From UBA5066 sp046331465 (GTDB taxonomy: Bacteria; Acidobacteriota; Thermoanaerobaculia; UBA5066), in contig JAXLQV010000003.1 of the NCBI GenBank assembly GCA_046331465.1, forward strand, positions 1,240,001 to 1,304,000: a stretch of 64,000 nt of DNA. Reading direction: 5' to 3'. The translations under genes and the position numbers were made by a program. Positions 23,471 through 32,980 of this stretch are shown here, piece by piece. How positions within the stretch are numbered: position 1 is the stretch's first letter; each line of letters begins with the position of its first letter. Under the pieces are notes generated by a model. It was given only the letters and a program-made list of their open reading frames with translations. It was not told where the DNA came from and ran no database searches.

Positions 23471-24091
23471 TCAGTCGAGGATCTTCTCGAGGCGCGCGAA
23501 GAGGAACTCGAGGGCGACGGCGTTCTCGCCCCCTTCGGGAACGATGAGGTCGGCGTAGCGCTTGGACGGCTCGACGAACTCGAGGTGCATCGGCCGCACG
23601 GTCGACTCGTACTGCTCGACGACGCTGTCGAGGGTCCGGCCGCGCTCGGCGATGTCGCGGCGGATCCGCCGGATGAGCCGGACGTCGGCGTCGGTGTCGA
23701 CGAAGATCTTCACGTCGAAGAGCTTCCGGAGCTCCGGCTCGGCGTAGATGAGGATCCCGTCGACGAGGACGACCTTCCGCGGCGGGATCCGGCGCGTCTC
23801 TTCGGAGCGCCGGTGCGTCTTGAAGTCGTAGACCGGCACCTCGACCGTCGCGCCCCCCTTGAGGGCCTTCAGGTGCCTCACGAGGAGGTCCGTCTCGAGC
23901 GAGTCGGGGTGGTCGAAGTTCTTGTGGTCGAGGACGTCCTTCGGGAGGTCGATCCAGTCGCGGTAGTACCAGTCGTGGGAGAGGATCGCGATGCGGTCCT
24001 CTCCCACGCGGTTCCGGATGGCGTTCGCGACGGTCGTCTTGCCGGAGCCGGTGCCGCCGGCGACGCCGATGGCGAGGGGCGTCAGGGTCAC
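23471..24091 (-). CDS. udk: Uridine kinase
   Basis: A 206-residue P-loop kinase that phosphorylates uridine and cytidine in pyrimidine salvage. It shows the P-loop GVAGGTGSGKTT (residues 9-20), LSHDWYYRD, the conserved NFDHPDS and PVYDFKTHRR substrate segments, VLVDGILIY and RRIRRDIAERGRT. The length is standard for the family. The GTG start has GGAGG seven bases upstream. It lies between the TPR protein (25 bases upstream) and the FHA-kinase pair. Confidence 0.93.
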   Translation of the reverse strand: MTLTPLAIGVAGGTGSGKTTVANAIRNRVGEDRIAILSHDWYYRDWIDLPKDVLDHKNFDHPDSLETDLLVRHLKALKGGATVEVPVYDFKTHRRSEETRRIPPRKVVLVDGILIYAEPELRKLFDVKIFVDTDADVRLIRRIRRDIAERGRTLDSVVEQYESTVRPMHLEFVEPSKRYADLIVPEGGENAVALEFLFARLEKILD

Positions 24092-24116
24092 GGGCGCCCC
24101 TCCGCCGTCCCCGTCG

Positions 24117-25055
24117 TCACTTGAAGGCCTCGAGCATCTCCTTCGCCGTCCCGACTTCCTTCCCGCTCGGATCGAGCTTGATGTACTCGGTGAGGTGCTT
24201 CTTCATGTCGGGGATCTTGTTGAGGTTCACGCACGCCATGCCGAGGAGGAAGTGGGCGTTCGCGTAGTCGGGCTTCCCCTCGAGGATCTTCCGGAGGATC
24301 GGCTCGGCCCCCTTGAAGTCGCCCTTGTTGTAGAGGTCGACGGCCTGGTTGTAGAGGATCTCGGGCTTGTCGGGGTTCGCCGAGACGAACTTCTTCTCGT
24401 AGTCGGCGGCCTTGACCTTGTCGCCCTTCGCCTTCCAGGCCTCCATGAGCGGGCCGTAGAGCGAGCTGTTGTCGGCCTCGAGCGCGAGGGCCTTCTCGCC
24501 CCACTCGACGACGTGGTCCCAGTCCTTCTTCGCGGCCGCGACCTTCGCCCCCATGTCGTAGGCGCCGGCCTTCTGGGGCCCGAGCTCGATCGCCTTCTTC
24601 GCCCCTTCGAGCGCCCCGTCGAGGTCGCCCGCCTGGAACTTGTCGACCGCGCCGTTGAAGGCGGCGGTGTACGGGTCGACGACCTCCTTGACGACTCCCT
24701 TCTGGACGGCCTGGTCCTGCGTCAGGAGCTGGACGTCGAGCTCACCCGTGGTCGAGATCGGGACCTTCTTGTTCTGCTTGACGGCGATGAAGCCCTTCTT
24801 CTCGATCAGGTAGTCGTAGGAGAAGGTCGAGTCGTTGAGGATCGTCCCCCACTTCCCGTCCTTGTCGGTCGTCAGGACGACCTTGAAGTTCCCGAGGGCG
24901 GGGGTCGTGACGGTGACCGTCGCGCCCTCGATCGGAGCTCCCGTTCCGTCCGTGACCTTCCCCACGATCCGGGCCTGGGCGCCCGCGAGGGCGATCCCGC
25001 TGACGACGACGAGGATCGCGATCAGGCCGGCCGAGAGGGCTCTCTTCTGGTTCAT
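24117..25055 (-). CDS. Secreted carboxypeptidase-regulatory-like / TPR protein
   Basis: A 312-residue protein with a Sec signal peptide (KRALSAGLIAILVVVSGIALAGA). A carboxypeptidase regulatory-like beta-sandwich follows (residues ~28-105: ARIVGKVTDGTGAPIEGATV). TPR repeats from about residue 130 to the end include KFQAGDLDGALEGAKKAIEL and LYNKGDFKGAEPILRKILEG. It is probably periplasmic or outer-membrane associated and used for protein interaction. GGAGG lies five bases before the ATG. The same frame stays open for about 4.5 kb upstream, but that part is an antiparallel or other-frame shadow of the next gene. Confidence 0.8.
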   Translation of the reverse strand: MNQKRALSAGLIAILVVVSGIALAGAQARIVGKVTDGTGAPIEGATVTVTTPALGNFKVVLTTDKDGKWGTILNDSTFSYDYLIEKKGFIAVKQNKKVPISTTGELDVQLLTQDQAVQKGVVKEVVDPYTAAFNGAVDKFQAGDLDGALEGAKKAIELGPQKAGAYDMGAKVAAAKKDWDHVVEWGEKALALEADNSSLYGPLMEAWKAKGDKVKAADYEKKFVSANPDKPEILYNQAVDLYNKGDFKGAEPILRKILEGKPDYANAHFLLGMACVNLNKIPDMKKHLTEYIKLDPSGKEVGTAKEMLEAFK

Positions 25056-25147
25056 CTCTACCTCCGGTGGGTGGCCGGGGCCACCAACCGGGCATTCTAG
25101 CGAAAGCCGTGCCGATTCGGCCCCCCGGGGAAGGGGCGCTCCCGGCC

Positions 25148-28100
25148 TCAGCGGAGGCCGGTCATCGGGACGTAGCTCCCGTCGGAGGTCCGGCTCCCGG
25201 GCGAGGCTCCGTCGTTGAGGACGCCGTAGGCGGCGAAGTCGGAGCTCCCCGACTCGACGCGGACCCTCGCGTGCCCGCGGGAGAGGCCCGCCTCGAGGAG
25301 GATCCCCGAGAGCTGCGTCCACTCCCCGCCGGCGAGGAGGACCCTCTTCGTCAGGACCGGGGCGGCCGCGGGGGAGGCGTCGGCGAAGACGTCGACGACG
25401 TAGGCGACGCTGCGCGCATCCCCGACGCGGGCGTCGGCGACCGCGAGGTTCGACCGGGTCTCGCCGTCCTGCGCGAGGCCGAGGACCCAGCACTCCGTCC
25501 GCGCCCGGGCGGAGTCGTCGAGCGCGGGGTAGGCGAGGCCGAACGTGCCGCCGACCGCGGCGTCGGGGTTCGGGTTCGAGGTGCGGGCGAGCGCGGCGGC
25601 GCCACGGACGAGGAGCGTCCCTCCCACGCTCGCGGGGGGCGCGGGGACGGCGATCCCGAAGGCGTCGTGGAGCCACGTCATCACGTCGGGGACCTCGACC
25701 TGCTGGCCGGGCGCGAGCGCGAGCGTCCCGCCGCCTCCCCTCCCGCCGCCCAGAAGGGGTGACGGCGTGTACGAAAGCGTCGCCGTGACGGGAGACGGGC
25801 TCGGGTTCGCGAGGACGAGCTGCGAGGTGAAGGTCGTCGCCCCCGCCGTCGCGCGGAGGACGACCGGGACGAGCCCCTCGGTCGCCCCGGCCGGGAGCGG
25901 GCTCCCGTCGGACGTCCCCGGTCCGCTCCCCGACCCGTCGTTCCGAACGCCGTAGGCGAGGAAGCGGTTCGTCCCGGAGGTCCGCGTGATCCGGGCCCAC
26001 CCCTGCGGGACGCCGGCGCGCGCGAGGACGCGGTCGAGCTGCCGCCATTCGCCCGGCGCGAGGGCGACCTCGACGGGCGCGCCCGCCGCCCTCCCGGTGT
26101 CGCCGTCGAAGAGCTGGACGGAGAGGCGCGCGGGGTCTCCCGCGTCCGCGTCGGACGGCGGTACGTCGACGAGGGCGAGGTTCGTCCGGGAGGTGGCGTC
26201 CTCCCGGAGGCCGACGACGACGGCCTCCGCGCCCGGCGCCGCGGAGGCGGGGAGCGCGGGGAGGAAGAGGCCGAAGCTCCCGCCGACCGCCGCGTTCGGG
26301 TTCGGCGTGGAGGTTCTCGAGCCGGCCCAGGCGAGCGCGGGGTCCTCGACGTCCTCGAACGTGACGCGGAGAGTCCCCGCCATGACCGGTCCGCTCGGCG
26401 GGAGGTCGTAGCCGTTCCCGCGGAGATACCCGAGGACGTCGGCGACGCGGAGCTCCTGACCGGCCTCGAGCGTCTCGCCGACGCGCGGCCCGCCGCCGCC
26501 GGGCGTCCCCGGCGCGGCGACGTAGCGGAGCGACAGGCGGGTCGGCGCGCCGCTCCGGTTCAGGACGACGAGGTCGGAGGTGTAGTGCGTCGGCGCGACG
26601 CCGAAGACGTCGAGGACGACGGGGACCTGGAGCGCGACGGGGCTCGGCGCGCCGGCGGCGACCTCGACGCTCTTCGTCGCCGTGGACGACCCGCCCGCGT
26701 TCGTCGCCGTGAGCGTCACGGTCCTGGTCCCGGCCGTCGCGAAGACGTGGCGCGGGCTCCGCTCCGTGGAGGTCGCCCCGTCGCCGAACGACCAGAGCCA
26801 CGACGACGGCTCGCCCGTCGAGAGGTCGGCGAAGGAGACGCTCTGCCCCGGCGCGGGGCGGCCGGGCCGCGTCGCGAACGCGGCGCGGGGCGGCGCGTCT
26901 GCCCCGGGGAGGGGGACGGAGATCGTGAAGTCGCCGCGGCCGTAGGTCGCGGCGACGAGGTCGCGCGTGCCGGGGCGGAAGGCGAGCGCGGTGACGGTCG
27001 TGTTCGGGAGGCCGGCGTCGAAGGAGACCCACGAGGCGCCGCCGTTCGTCGACCGGAAGACCCCCGCGTCCGTCGCGGCGAAGAGCTCGCACGGGTCGCC
27101 CGGGGCGGTGACGAGCGCCGTCACGGGAACGTCGGGGATCTCCCCCGAGACGTTCCTCCACGCGAGCCCGCCGTCGGTCGTGACGAAGACGTGCCGCGAG
27201 GGAGCTCCGAGGTAGCCGCCGAAGGCGACGTAGGCGGTCCGCCCGTCGGCGGAGACGCTCCGGACCGCCGTGACGATCGCGGCGGGGAGGCCGTCGGTCC
27301 TCCGCGCGAACGTCGCCCCGCCGTCCTCCGAGAAGAGGACGTCGCCTCGCGAGCCGCCGACCCACGCGGGGCCGCTCCCGTCCCCGACGACGTCGAGCGC
27401 GGTGACGACGCCCGCGGCGAGGGCCTTCTCCGCGGATCGCGGCGCCCAGAGGTTCGGGTTCGCGCCGAACGAGGGGTTCGCCCAGAGCCGCTGCGCGCCG
27501 AGGAAGACGGTCCCGGGGGCTCCCGGGGCCGCGGCGGCGGGCGGGTAGAAGGCCATCGGCTCGGCGGGCTCTCCGTCGGACGTCATGAGCTGCGGCGACG
27601 TCACCTCGCGAAAGCCCCCGCCGGTCGTCGACGAGTAGTTGAGGTAGGCGTAGTAGTTCGCCGCGAGGACCTGCGCGGGGTCGTCCTGCCGCACGAGGAC
27701 GAAGCCGCCGTCGCTCCCGGTCCGGTCCGACCAGGAGACGCCGTCGAGCGTCCGGAGGTTCCCGTTGTCCTGCGTGCCGCCCATCAGGAAGGCGGGGATC
27801 GCCGGGTGGAGCGCGACGCCGTTGAACTGGACCAGGCCGAGCGTGTCGTTGCGGCTCTCGAACGAGGCGCCGCCGTCCGTCGAACGGTAGAGGCCGCCGT
27901 CGTTCCCGACCCAGAGCGTCGAGGGCTCGGTCGAGGGGACGGCGAAGGCGTGCTGGTCGGGGTGGAGCTGCGAGCCCCGCGCGTAGACCTCGACGAGCGT
28001 CCTCCACGTCGCGGCGCCGTCGTCGGAGACGTAGAGGTTCACCGTCCCGAGCCAGAGCCGGTCGGGCCTGGCCGGGTGGACGAGGAGGGCGTGGTCGTAG

Positions 28101-29314
28101 GAGCACTGGTTGTCGGCCGACTTCGGGCACGCCTGGGCGGGGGCGGTCCTCTTCTCCCACGTGAGGCCTCCGTCGGCGGAGCGGAAGATCCCCGCGGCGA
28201 CGTGCGCGTCGTCGCCGTCGAGGACCGAGGCGTAGAGGACCGCGGGGGAGGTCCTCGAGACCGTCAGCTTCACCTGCCCGGGCTGCACGGCGAAGGGCGC
28301 CCCGGGCGAGGCGTGCGTGAGCGCGGGGGAGAACGTGAGGCCGAAGTCGGCGGAGCGCCAGACGCCGCCCGGCGAGGAGCACGTCGTGCAGCCGCCGTCG
28401 ACGCCGAACGCCGCGAAGACGACGTCGGGAGAGGACGGGTCCTGAGCGAGGTCGGAGGCGGCGTGCTCGAACGTGCGCGCGAAGTGGACGCCGCCGTCGG
28501 TCGAGAGGTAGATGCCGCCCGGGACCGTGCGCCCCTGCGCGACGTCGTGGCGGCGGTAGATCGCGACGAGGACGCGGCGCGGGTCGGCCGGGTGGACGAG
28601 GACGCGCGAGAGGACGGCGTCCGCGGGGAGGTCGACGTCGACGCGGCTCCAGGTCTCGCCGCCGTCGACGCTCCGGAGGAGGCCGGCGCCGAGGTAGGTG
28701 CCGAGCGAGGAGGCGGGGCTCCTCTCGAGGTAGGCGCTGTCGGCCTCGCCCGTCGCGGCGTAGAGGACGTCGGGGCTCGACGGGGAGAAGACGATCGCGC
28801 TCGTCGCGAGCGAGGGAGCCGTGTCCGAGACGGGGCGGAACGTGCGCCCGCCGTCCGTCGACTTCCAGATGCCGCCGGTCGCCGCGCCGACGAGGACGAC
28901 GTCGGCGTTCGAGGGGTGGAGGGCGACCGCGGTGATGCGGCCGGCGACGCTTCCCCACGCCGTGCCGGAGCTCGCTCCCCTCGGTCCGAGCTCTCTCCAG
29001 GCGAGCCCCTCGCCGAGCGCCCGGACGGAGGGCCCCGCGTCGGAGCGGGAGAAGCCGTCGCCGACGGGCCGGGCGAGCGCCGGGTCGGCGGGGACCCCGC
29101 ACGCCGCGCGGAGCGCGCGGAGGCGGTTCTCCGAGGAGAGGGCCCCCGAGGCGTCGCGGCGGAGCTCCGCGTTCCAGTCGGCCCGTTCGCGCGGGCGGTC
29201 GCGGTGTCGCGGCGGCCGCTCCCCCTCCTCGCCGGCGGCGAAGGACGGGGCTCCCGAGACGAGCGCGAGGGCGAAAGCGAGAAGGCGCGGTGCGCGGCGC
29301 GGGGAGAGCGTCAC
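25148..29314 (-). CDS. Large secreted BNR/VPS10-like beta-propeller and PKD protein
   Basis: A 1,388-residue exported protein. The GTG start leads into a signal peptide (RRAPRLLAFALALVSGAPSFA). Residues ~100-850 hold many sialidase/VPS10-type repeats with S-x-D-x-G-x-T-W Asp boxes (KSTDGGRTF, RSVDGGETW, RSADGGLTW), forming one or two beta-propellers. A PKD domain follows (FADLSTGEPSSWLWSFGDG). The last ~450 residues are two copies of a ~225-residue domain, each with VPVVL at the start and PNPxAAVGGxFGL in the middle. There are no catalytic sialidase residues that I can point to. It is probably a surface or extracellular binding protein. Longer in-frame starts up to 29986 only shadow the divergent gene. 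Confidence 0.8.
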   Translation of the reverse strand: MTLSPRRAPRLLAFALALVSGAPSFAAGEEGERPPRHRDRPRERADWNAELRRDASGALSSENRLRALRAACGVPADPALARPVGDGFSRSDAGPSVRALGEGLAWRELGPRGASSGTAWGSVAGRITAVALHPSNADVVLVGAATGGIWKSTDGGRTFRPVSDTAPSLATSAIVFSPSSPDVLYAATGEADSAYLERSPASSLGTYLGAGLLRSVDGGETWSRVDVDLPADAVLSRVLVHPADPRRVLVAIYRRHDVAQGRTVPGGIYLSTDGGVHFARTFEHAASDLAQDPSSPDVVFAAFGVDGGCTTCSSPGGVWRSADFGLTFSPALTHASPGAPFAVQPGQVKLTVSRTSPAVLYASVLDGDDAHVAAGIFRSADGGLTWEKRTAPAQACPKSADNQCSYDHALLVHPARPDRLWLGTVNLYVSDDGAATWRTLVEVYARGSQLHPDQHAFAVPSTEPSTLWVGNDGGLYRSTDGGASFESRNDTLGLVQFNGVALHPAIPAFLMGGTQDNGNLRTLDGVSWSDRTGSDGGFVLVRQDDPAQVLAANYYAYLNYSSTTGGGFREVTSPQLMTSDGEPAEPMAFYPPAAAAPGAPGTVFLGAQRLWANPSFGANPNLWAPRSAEKALAAGVVTALDVVGDGSGPAWVGGSRGDVLFSEDGGATFARRTDGLPAAIVTAVRSVSADGRTAYVAFGGYLGAPSRHVFVTTDGGLAWRNVSGEIPDVPVTALVTAPGDPCELFAATDAGVFRSTNGGASWVSFDAGLPNTTVTALAFRPGTRDLVAATYGRGDFTISVPLPGADAPPRAAFATRPGRPAPGQSVSFADLSTGEPSSWLWSFGDGATSTERSPRHVFATAGTRTVTLTATNAGGSSTATKSVEVAAGAPSPVALQVPVVLDVFGVAPTHYTSDLVVLNRSGAPTRLSLRYVAAPGTPGGGGPRVGETLEAGQELRVADVLGYLRGNGYDLPPSGPVMAGTLRVTFEDVEDPALAWAGSRTSTPNPNAAVGGSFGLFLPALPASAAPGAEAVVVGLREDATSRTNLALVDVPPSDADAGDPARLSVQLFDGDTGRAAGAPVEVALAPGEWRQLDRVLARAGVPQGWARITRTSGTNRFLAYGVRNDGSGSGPGTSDGSPLPAGATEGLVPVVLRATAGATTFTSQLVLANPSPSPVTATLSYTPSPLLGGGRGGGGTLALAPGQQVEVPDVMTWLHDAFGIAVPAPPASVGGTLLVRGAAALARTSNPNPDAAVGGTFGLAYPALDDSARARTECWVLGLAQDGETRSNLAVADARVGDARSVAYVVDVFADASPAAAPVLTKRVLLAGGEWTQLSGILLEAGLSRGHARVRVESGSSDFAAYGVLNDGASPGSRTSDGSYVPMTGLR

Positions 29315-29366
29315 GGGGCGCAACGATATAGAAGTGCGGCCCCTTCGGGATCGGGTGCCGCGCCCA

Positions 29367-29372
29367 TAGACT
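29367..29372 (+). promoter_or_regulatory. -10 hexamer, leaderless unknown gene
   Basis: TAGACT ends six bases before GTG 29379, with no Shine-Dalgarno. Confidence 0.5.
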
Positions 29373-29378
29373 CCGCGG

Positions 29379-30071
29379 GTGCTGAAGTGGCTCTTCGGAC
29401 GGAAGGAGACGGAGGCCGGGCGGGAGGGAACGGTCTCGGCCCCGGGCGAGGCCCCCGACGCGCGCCTCGGCCCCGAGCCGCCCCCTCCGCCGTCGGCGAA
29501 CCGCCCGGGGGTCACCGTCCACGCGGCGACGGCGGAGGCGGACGTCCCCCCCGGCCCCTTCCGTCCGGGCGCCACGCGCCTCGGCCTGCACGCGGGGGGT
29601 TCCCTCGACCCGCGCCTCGCCTGGGCGGCGCTCGTCCTCTCGGGCGAGGACGCCGGCGACGTCGTCGTCGGGGCCGGAGCGGGCCTCGACCTGGGGGAGG
29701 GGACGCGCGTCCTCCTCGACGGCGTCCCCGGGACCGGGGAGGACGCCCCGGTCCGGATCCGGCGCGACGCCCTCTCCGGGTCCGGCGTCCCGGGGATCAG
29801 CGGGGCGCGCCTCCTCGCGCGGGGGCCGTCGCGCGCGGTCCTCCGCCTCGGTCCGCCCCCGGCCGCGCGCTGGGCCGTCGTCGGTCTCCGGAGCGTCGCG
29901 GTCCTCGTCGGGAGGATGACGCTCGTCGACGGGGAGGAGGGGCGGGACGTGAGGGCGGGGCAGGTCGCCCTCGTTGCGGACCCCACGGCGACGCTCTACC
30001 TCCAGGCGGGAAACGACGCGGCGGTCGCGGTCGCGTTCGCTTCGGCCGACGTCCTCGTCCGCCTCGGCTGA
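29379..30071 (+). CDS. Hypothetical protein (230 aa)
   Basis: Not recognised. The N-terminal ~60 residues are charged then Pro-rich (PPPPPSANRPG) and probably disordered. Residues ~65-230 are Gly, Val and Leu-rich with alternating hydrophobic runs, suggesting a beta-sandwich. No signal peptide or membrane helix is visible. It is divergent from the BNR gene and convergent with the Nudix gene. The start is chosen from the TAGACT-6-GTG arrangement. Confidence 0.6.
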   Translation: MLKWLFGRKETEAGREGTVSAPGEAPDARLGPEPPPPPSANRPGVTVHAATAEADVPPGPFRPGATRLGLHAGGSLDPRLAWAALVLSGEDAGDVVVGAGAGLDLGEGTRVLLDGVPGTGEDAPVRIRRDALSGSGVPGISGARLLARGPSRAVLRLGPPPAARWAVVGLRSVAVLVGRMTLVDGEEGRDVRAGQVALVADPTATLYLQAGNDAAVAVAFASADVLVRLG

Positions 30072-30101
30072 AGGGTCTGCCGGCGGGAGCCGCGGGGCCG
30101 C

Positions 30102-30635
30102 TCAGTGCGCCGAGCCGGGCGCGGCGAACGGGCGGCCGAGCAGGGCGGTGAGCGCGTCCGCGCTCGAGCGGAAGGCGAGCTCGAGGCCGTCGATCTCCTC
30201 GGGCGTGAACCAGCCGACCTCGAGCGTCTCGTCGGCGGGGAACGGCTCGGGGCTTTCCGGGAGGAGCGTCGCGCGGAAGACGGCGACGATGACGGGCCGG
30301 CCGGTGTAGGAATAGACGCCGACGAGCCCGTCGATCGCGGCGACGGCTCCGCACTCCTCGCGCGTCTCGCGGAGCGCCGCCGCCTCGAGCGTCTCCCCCC
30401 GGTCGACGTGCCCTCCGGGGAAGACCCACTTCCCGTACCCCGGCTCGATCGCGCGCTTCACGAGGAGGACGCGGCCGTCCCGCACGACGACGCACCCGGC
30501 GGCGACCTTCGGGTCGATCCAGTGGACGGCGCCGCACGCCGGGCAGACGGGGACGGTCGCCGCGTGGTGCGTGCCGACGACGCGCTCCTCGAGGGGGCCG
30601 CCGCACTGCGTGCAGAAGCGGGGGCGCGCGTACAC
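30102..30635 (-). CDS. Nudix hydrolase with N-terminal zinc ribbon
   Basis: A 177-residue hydrolase of nucleoside diphosphate derivatives. An N-terminal CTQCGGPL ... CPACG zinc ribbon resembles that of NADH pyrophosphatase (NudC). The Nudix box starts at GGHVDRGETLEAAALRETRE and continues ECG, with all acidic metal-binding residues present. It lacks the NudC N-terminal domain and SQPWPFPxS motif, so the substrate is open; ADP-ribose or NAD-type compounds are possible. Confidence 0.88.
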   Translation of the reverse strand: MYARPRFCTQCGGPLEERVVGTHHAATVPVCPACGAVHWIDPKVAAGCVVVRDGRVLLVKRAIEPGYGKWVFPGGHVDRGETLEAAALRETREECGAVAAIDGLVGVYSYTGRPVIVAVFRATLLPESPEPFPADETLEVGWFTPEEIDGLELAFRSSADALTALLGRPFAAPGSAH

Positions 30636-30675
30636 CCCCCGAGCCTACCGCTTTTCGCCTCCGCGTTCCGACCGG

Positions 30676-32196
30676 CTACGAGAGCCGCACGCTCCCGTCG
30701 CGCCCGAGCCGCACCGCCCCGAGCCGCTCCGCCGCGAGAGCCGCCGACATCGCGACGGCGAGCGTCCCCTGGCCGGGGAACGCGGTGTCGCCGACGAGGT
30801 GGAGCCCCTCGGCGCCGAGCGTCGGGTCGAGCGCGCGGAGGCCGAAGTTCGCGCGGGTCGTCCGCACCCCGCCGACGTTCCCGCCGCCGCGCCGCGTGAA
30901 GCGGCGGAACGTCCGCGGCGTTCCGAGGCTCTCGTGGACGACCGCGGAGGAGAGGCCCGGCACCTCGCGCTCGAGCGCGGCGCGGAGGCGGAGGCGGAGC
31001 TCCTCCTTCCTCGCGAGGTAGGCCTCGCCCCGGAGGCCGTCCCACGCCGGGGCCTCGACGTGCGTCGAGACGGAGAGCGTCTGCCCGCCCGGCGGCGCGA
31101 CCGGGTCGCCGGGAGGAGAGAAGGAGAGGAAGAGGGAGGAGCCGTCGCCCGGGCGCCCGTCGAGGCGCGTGGCGACGAGCCGGTGGAGGCGGCGCCGGTC
31201 GGGGTTCACGACGCGCGAGAGGCCGAGGTCGAGGACCGCCGCGCCCCACCCTCCGCCGATCCTCTCTCCCTCGCGCTCGGCCCTCGCGCGGGCGGGGCTT
31301 CCGGGATCGAGGAGCCGTGCGACGTCGTGCACGGGGAGGTTCGGCAGGACGATCCGCGCGGAGAGCTCCTCCCCCGCGGCGGTCCGCACGGTCCACCCGC
31401 CGCGGGAGGGCGCGATGCGCGTGACGAGGGTCCGGGTGCGGAGCTCCCCGCCGGCGCGGAGGACCGCCGCGGCGAGGGCGTCGACGAACGCGCGCATCCC
31501 GCCGCGCGGGCGGGAGACGCCGCGCCGGAAGAGGTCGATGCCGAGCGCGCCGTTCCACCACGGGGCGTCGGCGGCGGGCGACTGGACGGTGATGAGGAGC
31601 GCGAGGTCGAGGAAGGCGCGAAGGGCCGGATCCGCAGGGGCCCCTTCCCGTTCGAGGACGTCGGAGACGGTCGCGCCGAACGAAGGGAGGAGCGGCAGGA
31701 GCCGCGGCGAGACGAGGCGGAGGTTCCGGGCCGCGTCGCGGGGGGAGAGGAGCGGGAGGACCGGCCAGGCGCGGCCCGCGTCCCAGAGGAGCGCGGCGTC
31801 GCGCCGGAGGCGCCGGAGGAAGGAGGAGGCTGCCGGGAAGAGCCGGCCGACCTCGTCCGCCCACCCCGTCGCGTCGCGGCCGTGGAGGAAGGAGAGGCCC
31901 GGGAGCCGGACGTCGACGCCGTCGACCGGCTCGAGGAGGAGGTCCGTGCCGGGGCGGATCCCGAGCGCCTCGGCGAGGGAGGCGAGCGGGTCGCCGGCGT
32001 CGAAGCCGACGAGCGTCGTCGCGCCGGCGTCGAACGTGAATCCACCGGTCGTCCAGGAGCCGGCGCAACCTCCCGCGGATTCGTGCGCCTCGAGGAGGAG
32101 GACCCTCCGCCCCGCGCGCGCGAGGAGTCCGGCGGCGACGAGCCCGCCGACCCCGGCCCCGACGACGACGGCGTCCCATCCCGTGCGCGGCGTCAC
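30676..32196 (-). CDS. CrtI/phytoene desaturase-like FAD oxidoreductase
   Basis: A 506-residue flavoprotein of the carotenoid desaturase/isomerase superfamily. The N-terminus has the dinucleotide fold VVVGAGVGGLVAAGLLARAG (residues ~10-29) followed by LLLEAHESAGGCAGS. The C-terminus has the second FAD signature LHLVGDTAFPGQGTLAVAMS. The substrate is unknown: no phytoene synthase or other carotenoid gene is nearby, so it may be an isomerase or desaturase for another isoprenoid or lipid. It ends 40 bases downstream of the Nudix start and may share its transcript. Confidence 0.82.
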   Translation of the reverse strand: MTPRTGWDAVVVGAGVGGLVAAGLLARAGRRVLLLEAHESAGGCAGSWTTGGFTFDAGATTLVGFDAGDPLASLAEALGIRPGTDLLLEPVDGVDVRLPGLSFLHGRDATGWADEVGRLFPAASSFLRRLRRDAALLWDAGRAWPVLPLLSPRDAARNLRLVSPRLLPLLPSFGATVSDVLEREGAPADPALRAFLDLALLITVQSPAADAPWWNGALGIDLFRRGVSRPRGGMRAFVDALAAAVLRAGGELRTRTLVTRIAPSRGGWTVRTAAGEELSARIVLPNLPVHDVARLLDPGSPARARAEREGERIGGGWGAAVLDLGLSRVVNPDRRRLHRLVATRLDGRPGDGSSLFLSFSPPGDPVAPPGGQTLSVSTHVEAPAWDGLRGEAYLARKEELRLRLRAALEREVPGLSSAVVHESLGTPRTFRRFTRRGGGNVGGVRTTRANFGLRALDPTLGAEGLHLVGDTAFPGQGTLAVAMSAALAAERLGAVRLGRDGSVRLS

Positions 32197-32300
32197 ACCC
32201 CCCCTACGAGGGGCGACGTGTCGCGGGTTTGCACGCCTTGACCTTGGTTCGGGGGCTGACGAGAATACGCGGCCCGTATGGCGTGCCCGGAGGACTTGGG

Positions 32301-32978
32301 ATGAACAGGCACTGGACGCAGGACGAGATCCGCTGGCTGCGCGCCAACGTCGGAAGGATGGACCTCCAGAGCGCCTCGCGCGCTCTGGGAGTTCCGCTCG
32401 TGGAGATCGAGAAGAAGGTCCGGGAGCTCCAGGCCGAGTCGGCGGAGGCCGCCGGGGCGTCGCGGAAAGCGCCGGCGACCCACAGGGAGGCCGCGCGCGA
32501 GCTCTCGCACGCGCGGAAGGTCTTCGAGAAGGGAATGGAGCACCTGCACCGGCGCGAGATGGAGGCGGCCGCCACCTGCTTCGCCGAGGTCGTCGAGCTC
32601 CACCCCGACGAGCGCGAGCTCCTCGACCGCGCCCGGACCTTCCTCGCCGTCTCCCGCAACGGGAAGAAGGACCGCGAGAAGGCCCCGCGGGACGCGGTCG
32701 AGATCTACCACGCCGCGGTCTTCGAGAAGAACCGCGGGAACTGCGCGAAGGCCCTCGAGCTCGTCGGGTCGGCGAACGGGCACGGCGATCCCGACGGCCG
32801 CCTCGCCTACCTCGCCGCCTGCTGCCTCGCCCTCACGGGCCGTCCGGCCGACGCGCTCGCGAGCCTCCGGGCCGCGATCGACGCCTCGGACCAGAACCGG
32901 ATCCAGGCCCGCCTCGAGACCGACCTCGCCTCGCTCCGGGCCGACCCCGCGTTCGACTCGCTCGTCGGGAGGAGCTGA
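32301..32978 (+). CDS. TPR-type protein (225 aa)
   Basis: The N-terminal ~45 residues form a Myb/SANT-like or HTH-like helical segment (HWTQDEIRWLRANVGRM ... SASRALGVPLVEIEKKV). Two or three TPR-like helical pairs follow (RREMEAAATCFAEVVELHPD, NRGNCAKALELVGSANG, LALTGRPADALASLRAAID). It is probably a cytoplasmic scaffold. The ATG at 32301 has GGAGG seven bases upstream and is preferred over the in-frame ATG at 32229. It precedes glmU by two bases. Confidence 0.75.
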   Translation: MNRHWTQDEIRWLRANVGRMDLQSASRALGVPLVEIEKKVRELQAESAEAAGASRKAPATHREAARELSHARKVFEKGMEHLHRREMEAAATCFAEVVELHPDERELLDRARTFLAVSRNGKKDREKAPRDAVEIYHAAVFEKNRGNCAKALELVGSANGHGDPDGRLAYLAACCLALTGRPADALASLRAAIDASDQNRIQARLETDLASLRADPAFDSLVGRS

Positions 32979-32980
32979 CC

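Noticed and set aside
24117..29591. A single 1,824-codon leftward reading frame
   Set aside because: Only its last 313 codons form a gene (signal peptide plus TPR, good ribosome site at 25055). The rest is Arg/Pro-rich shadow coding of the BNR gene in another frame.
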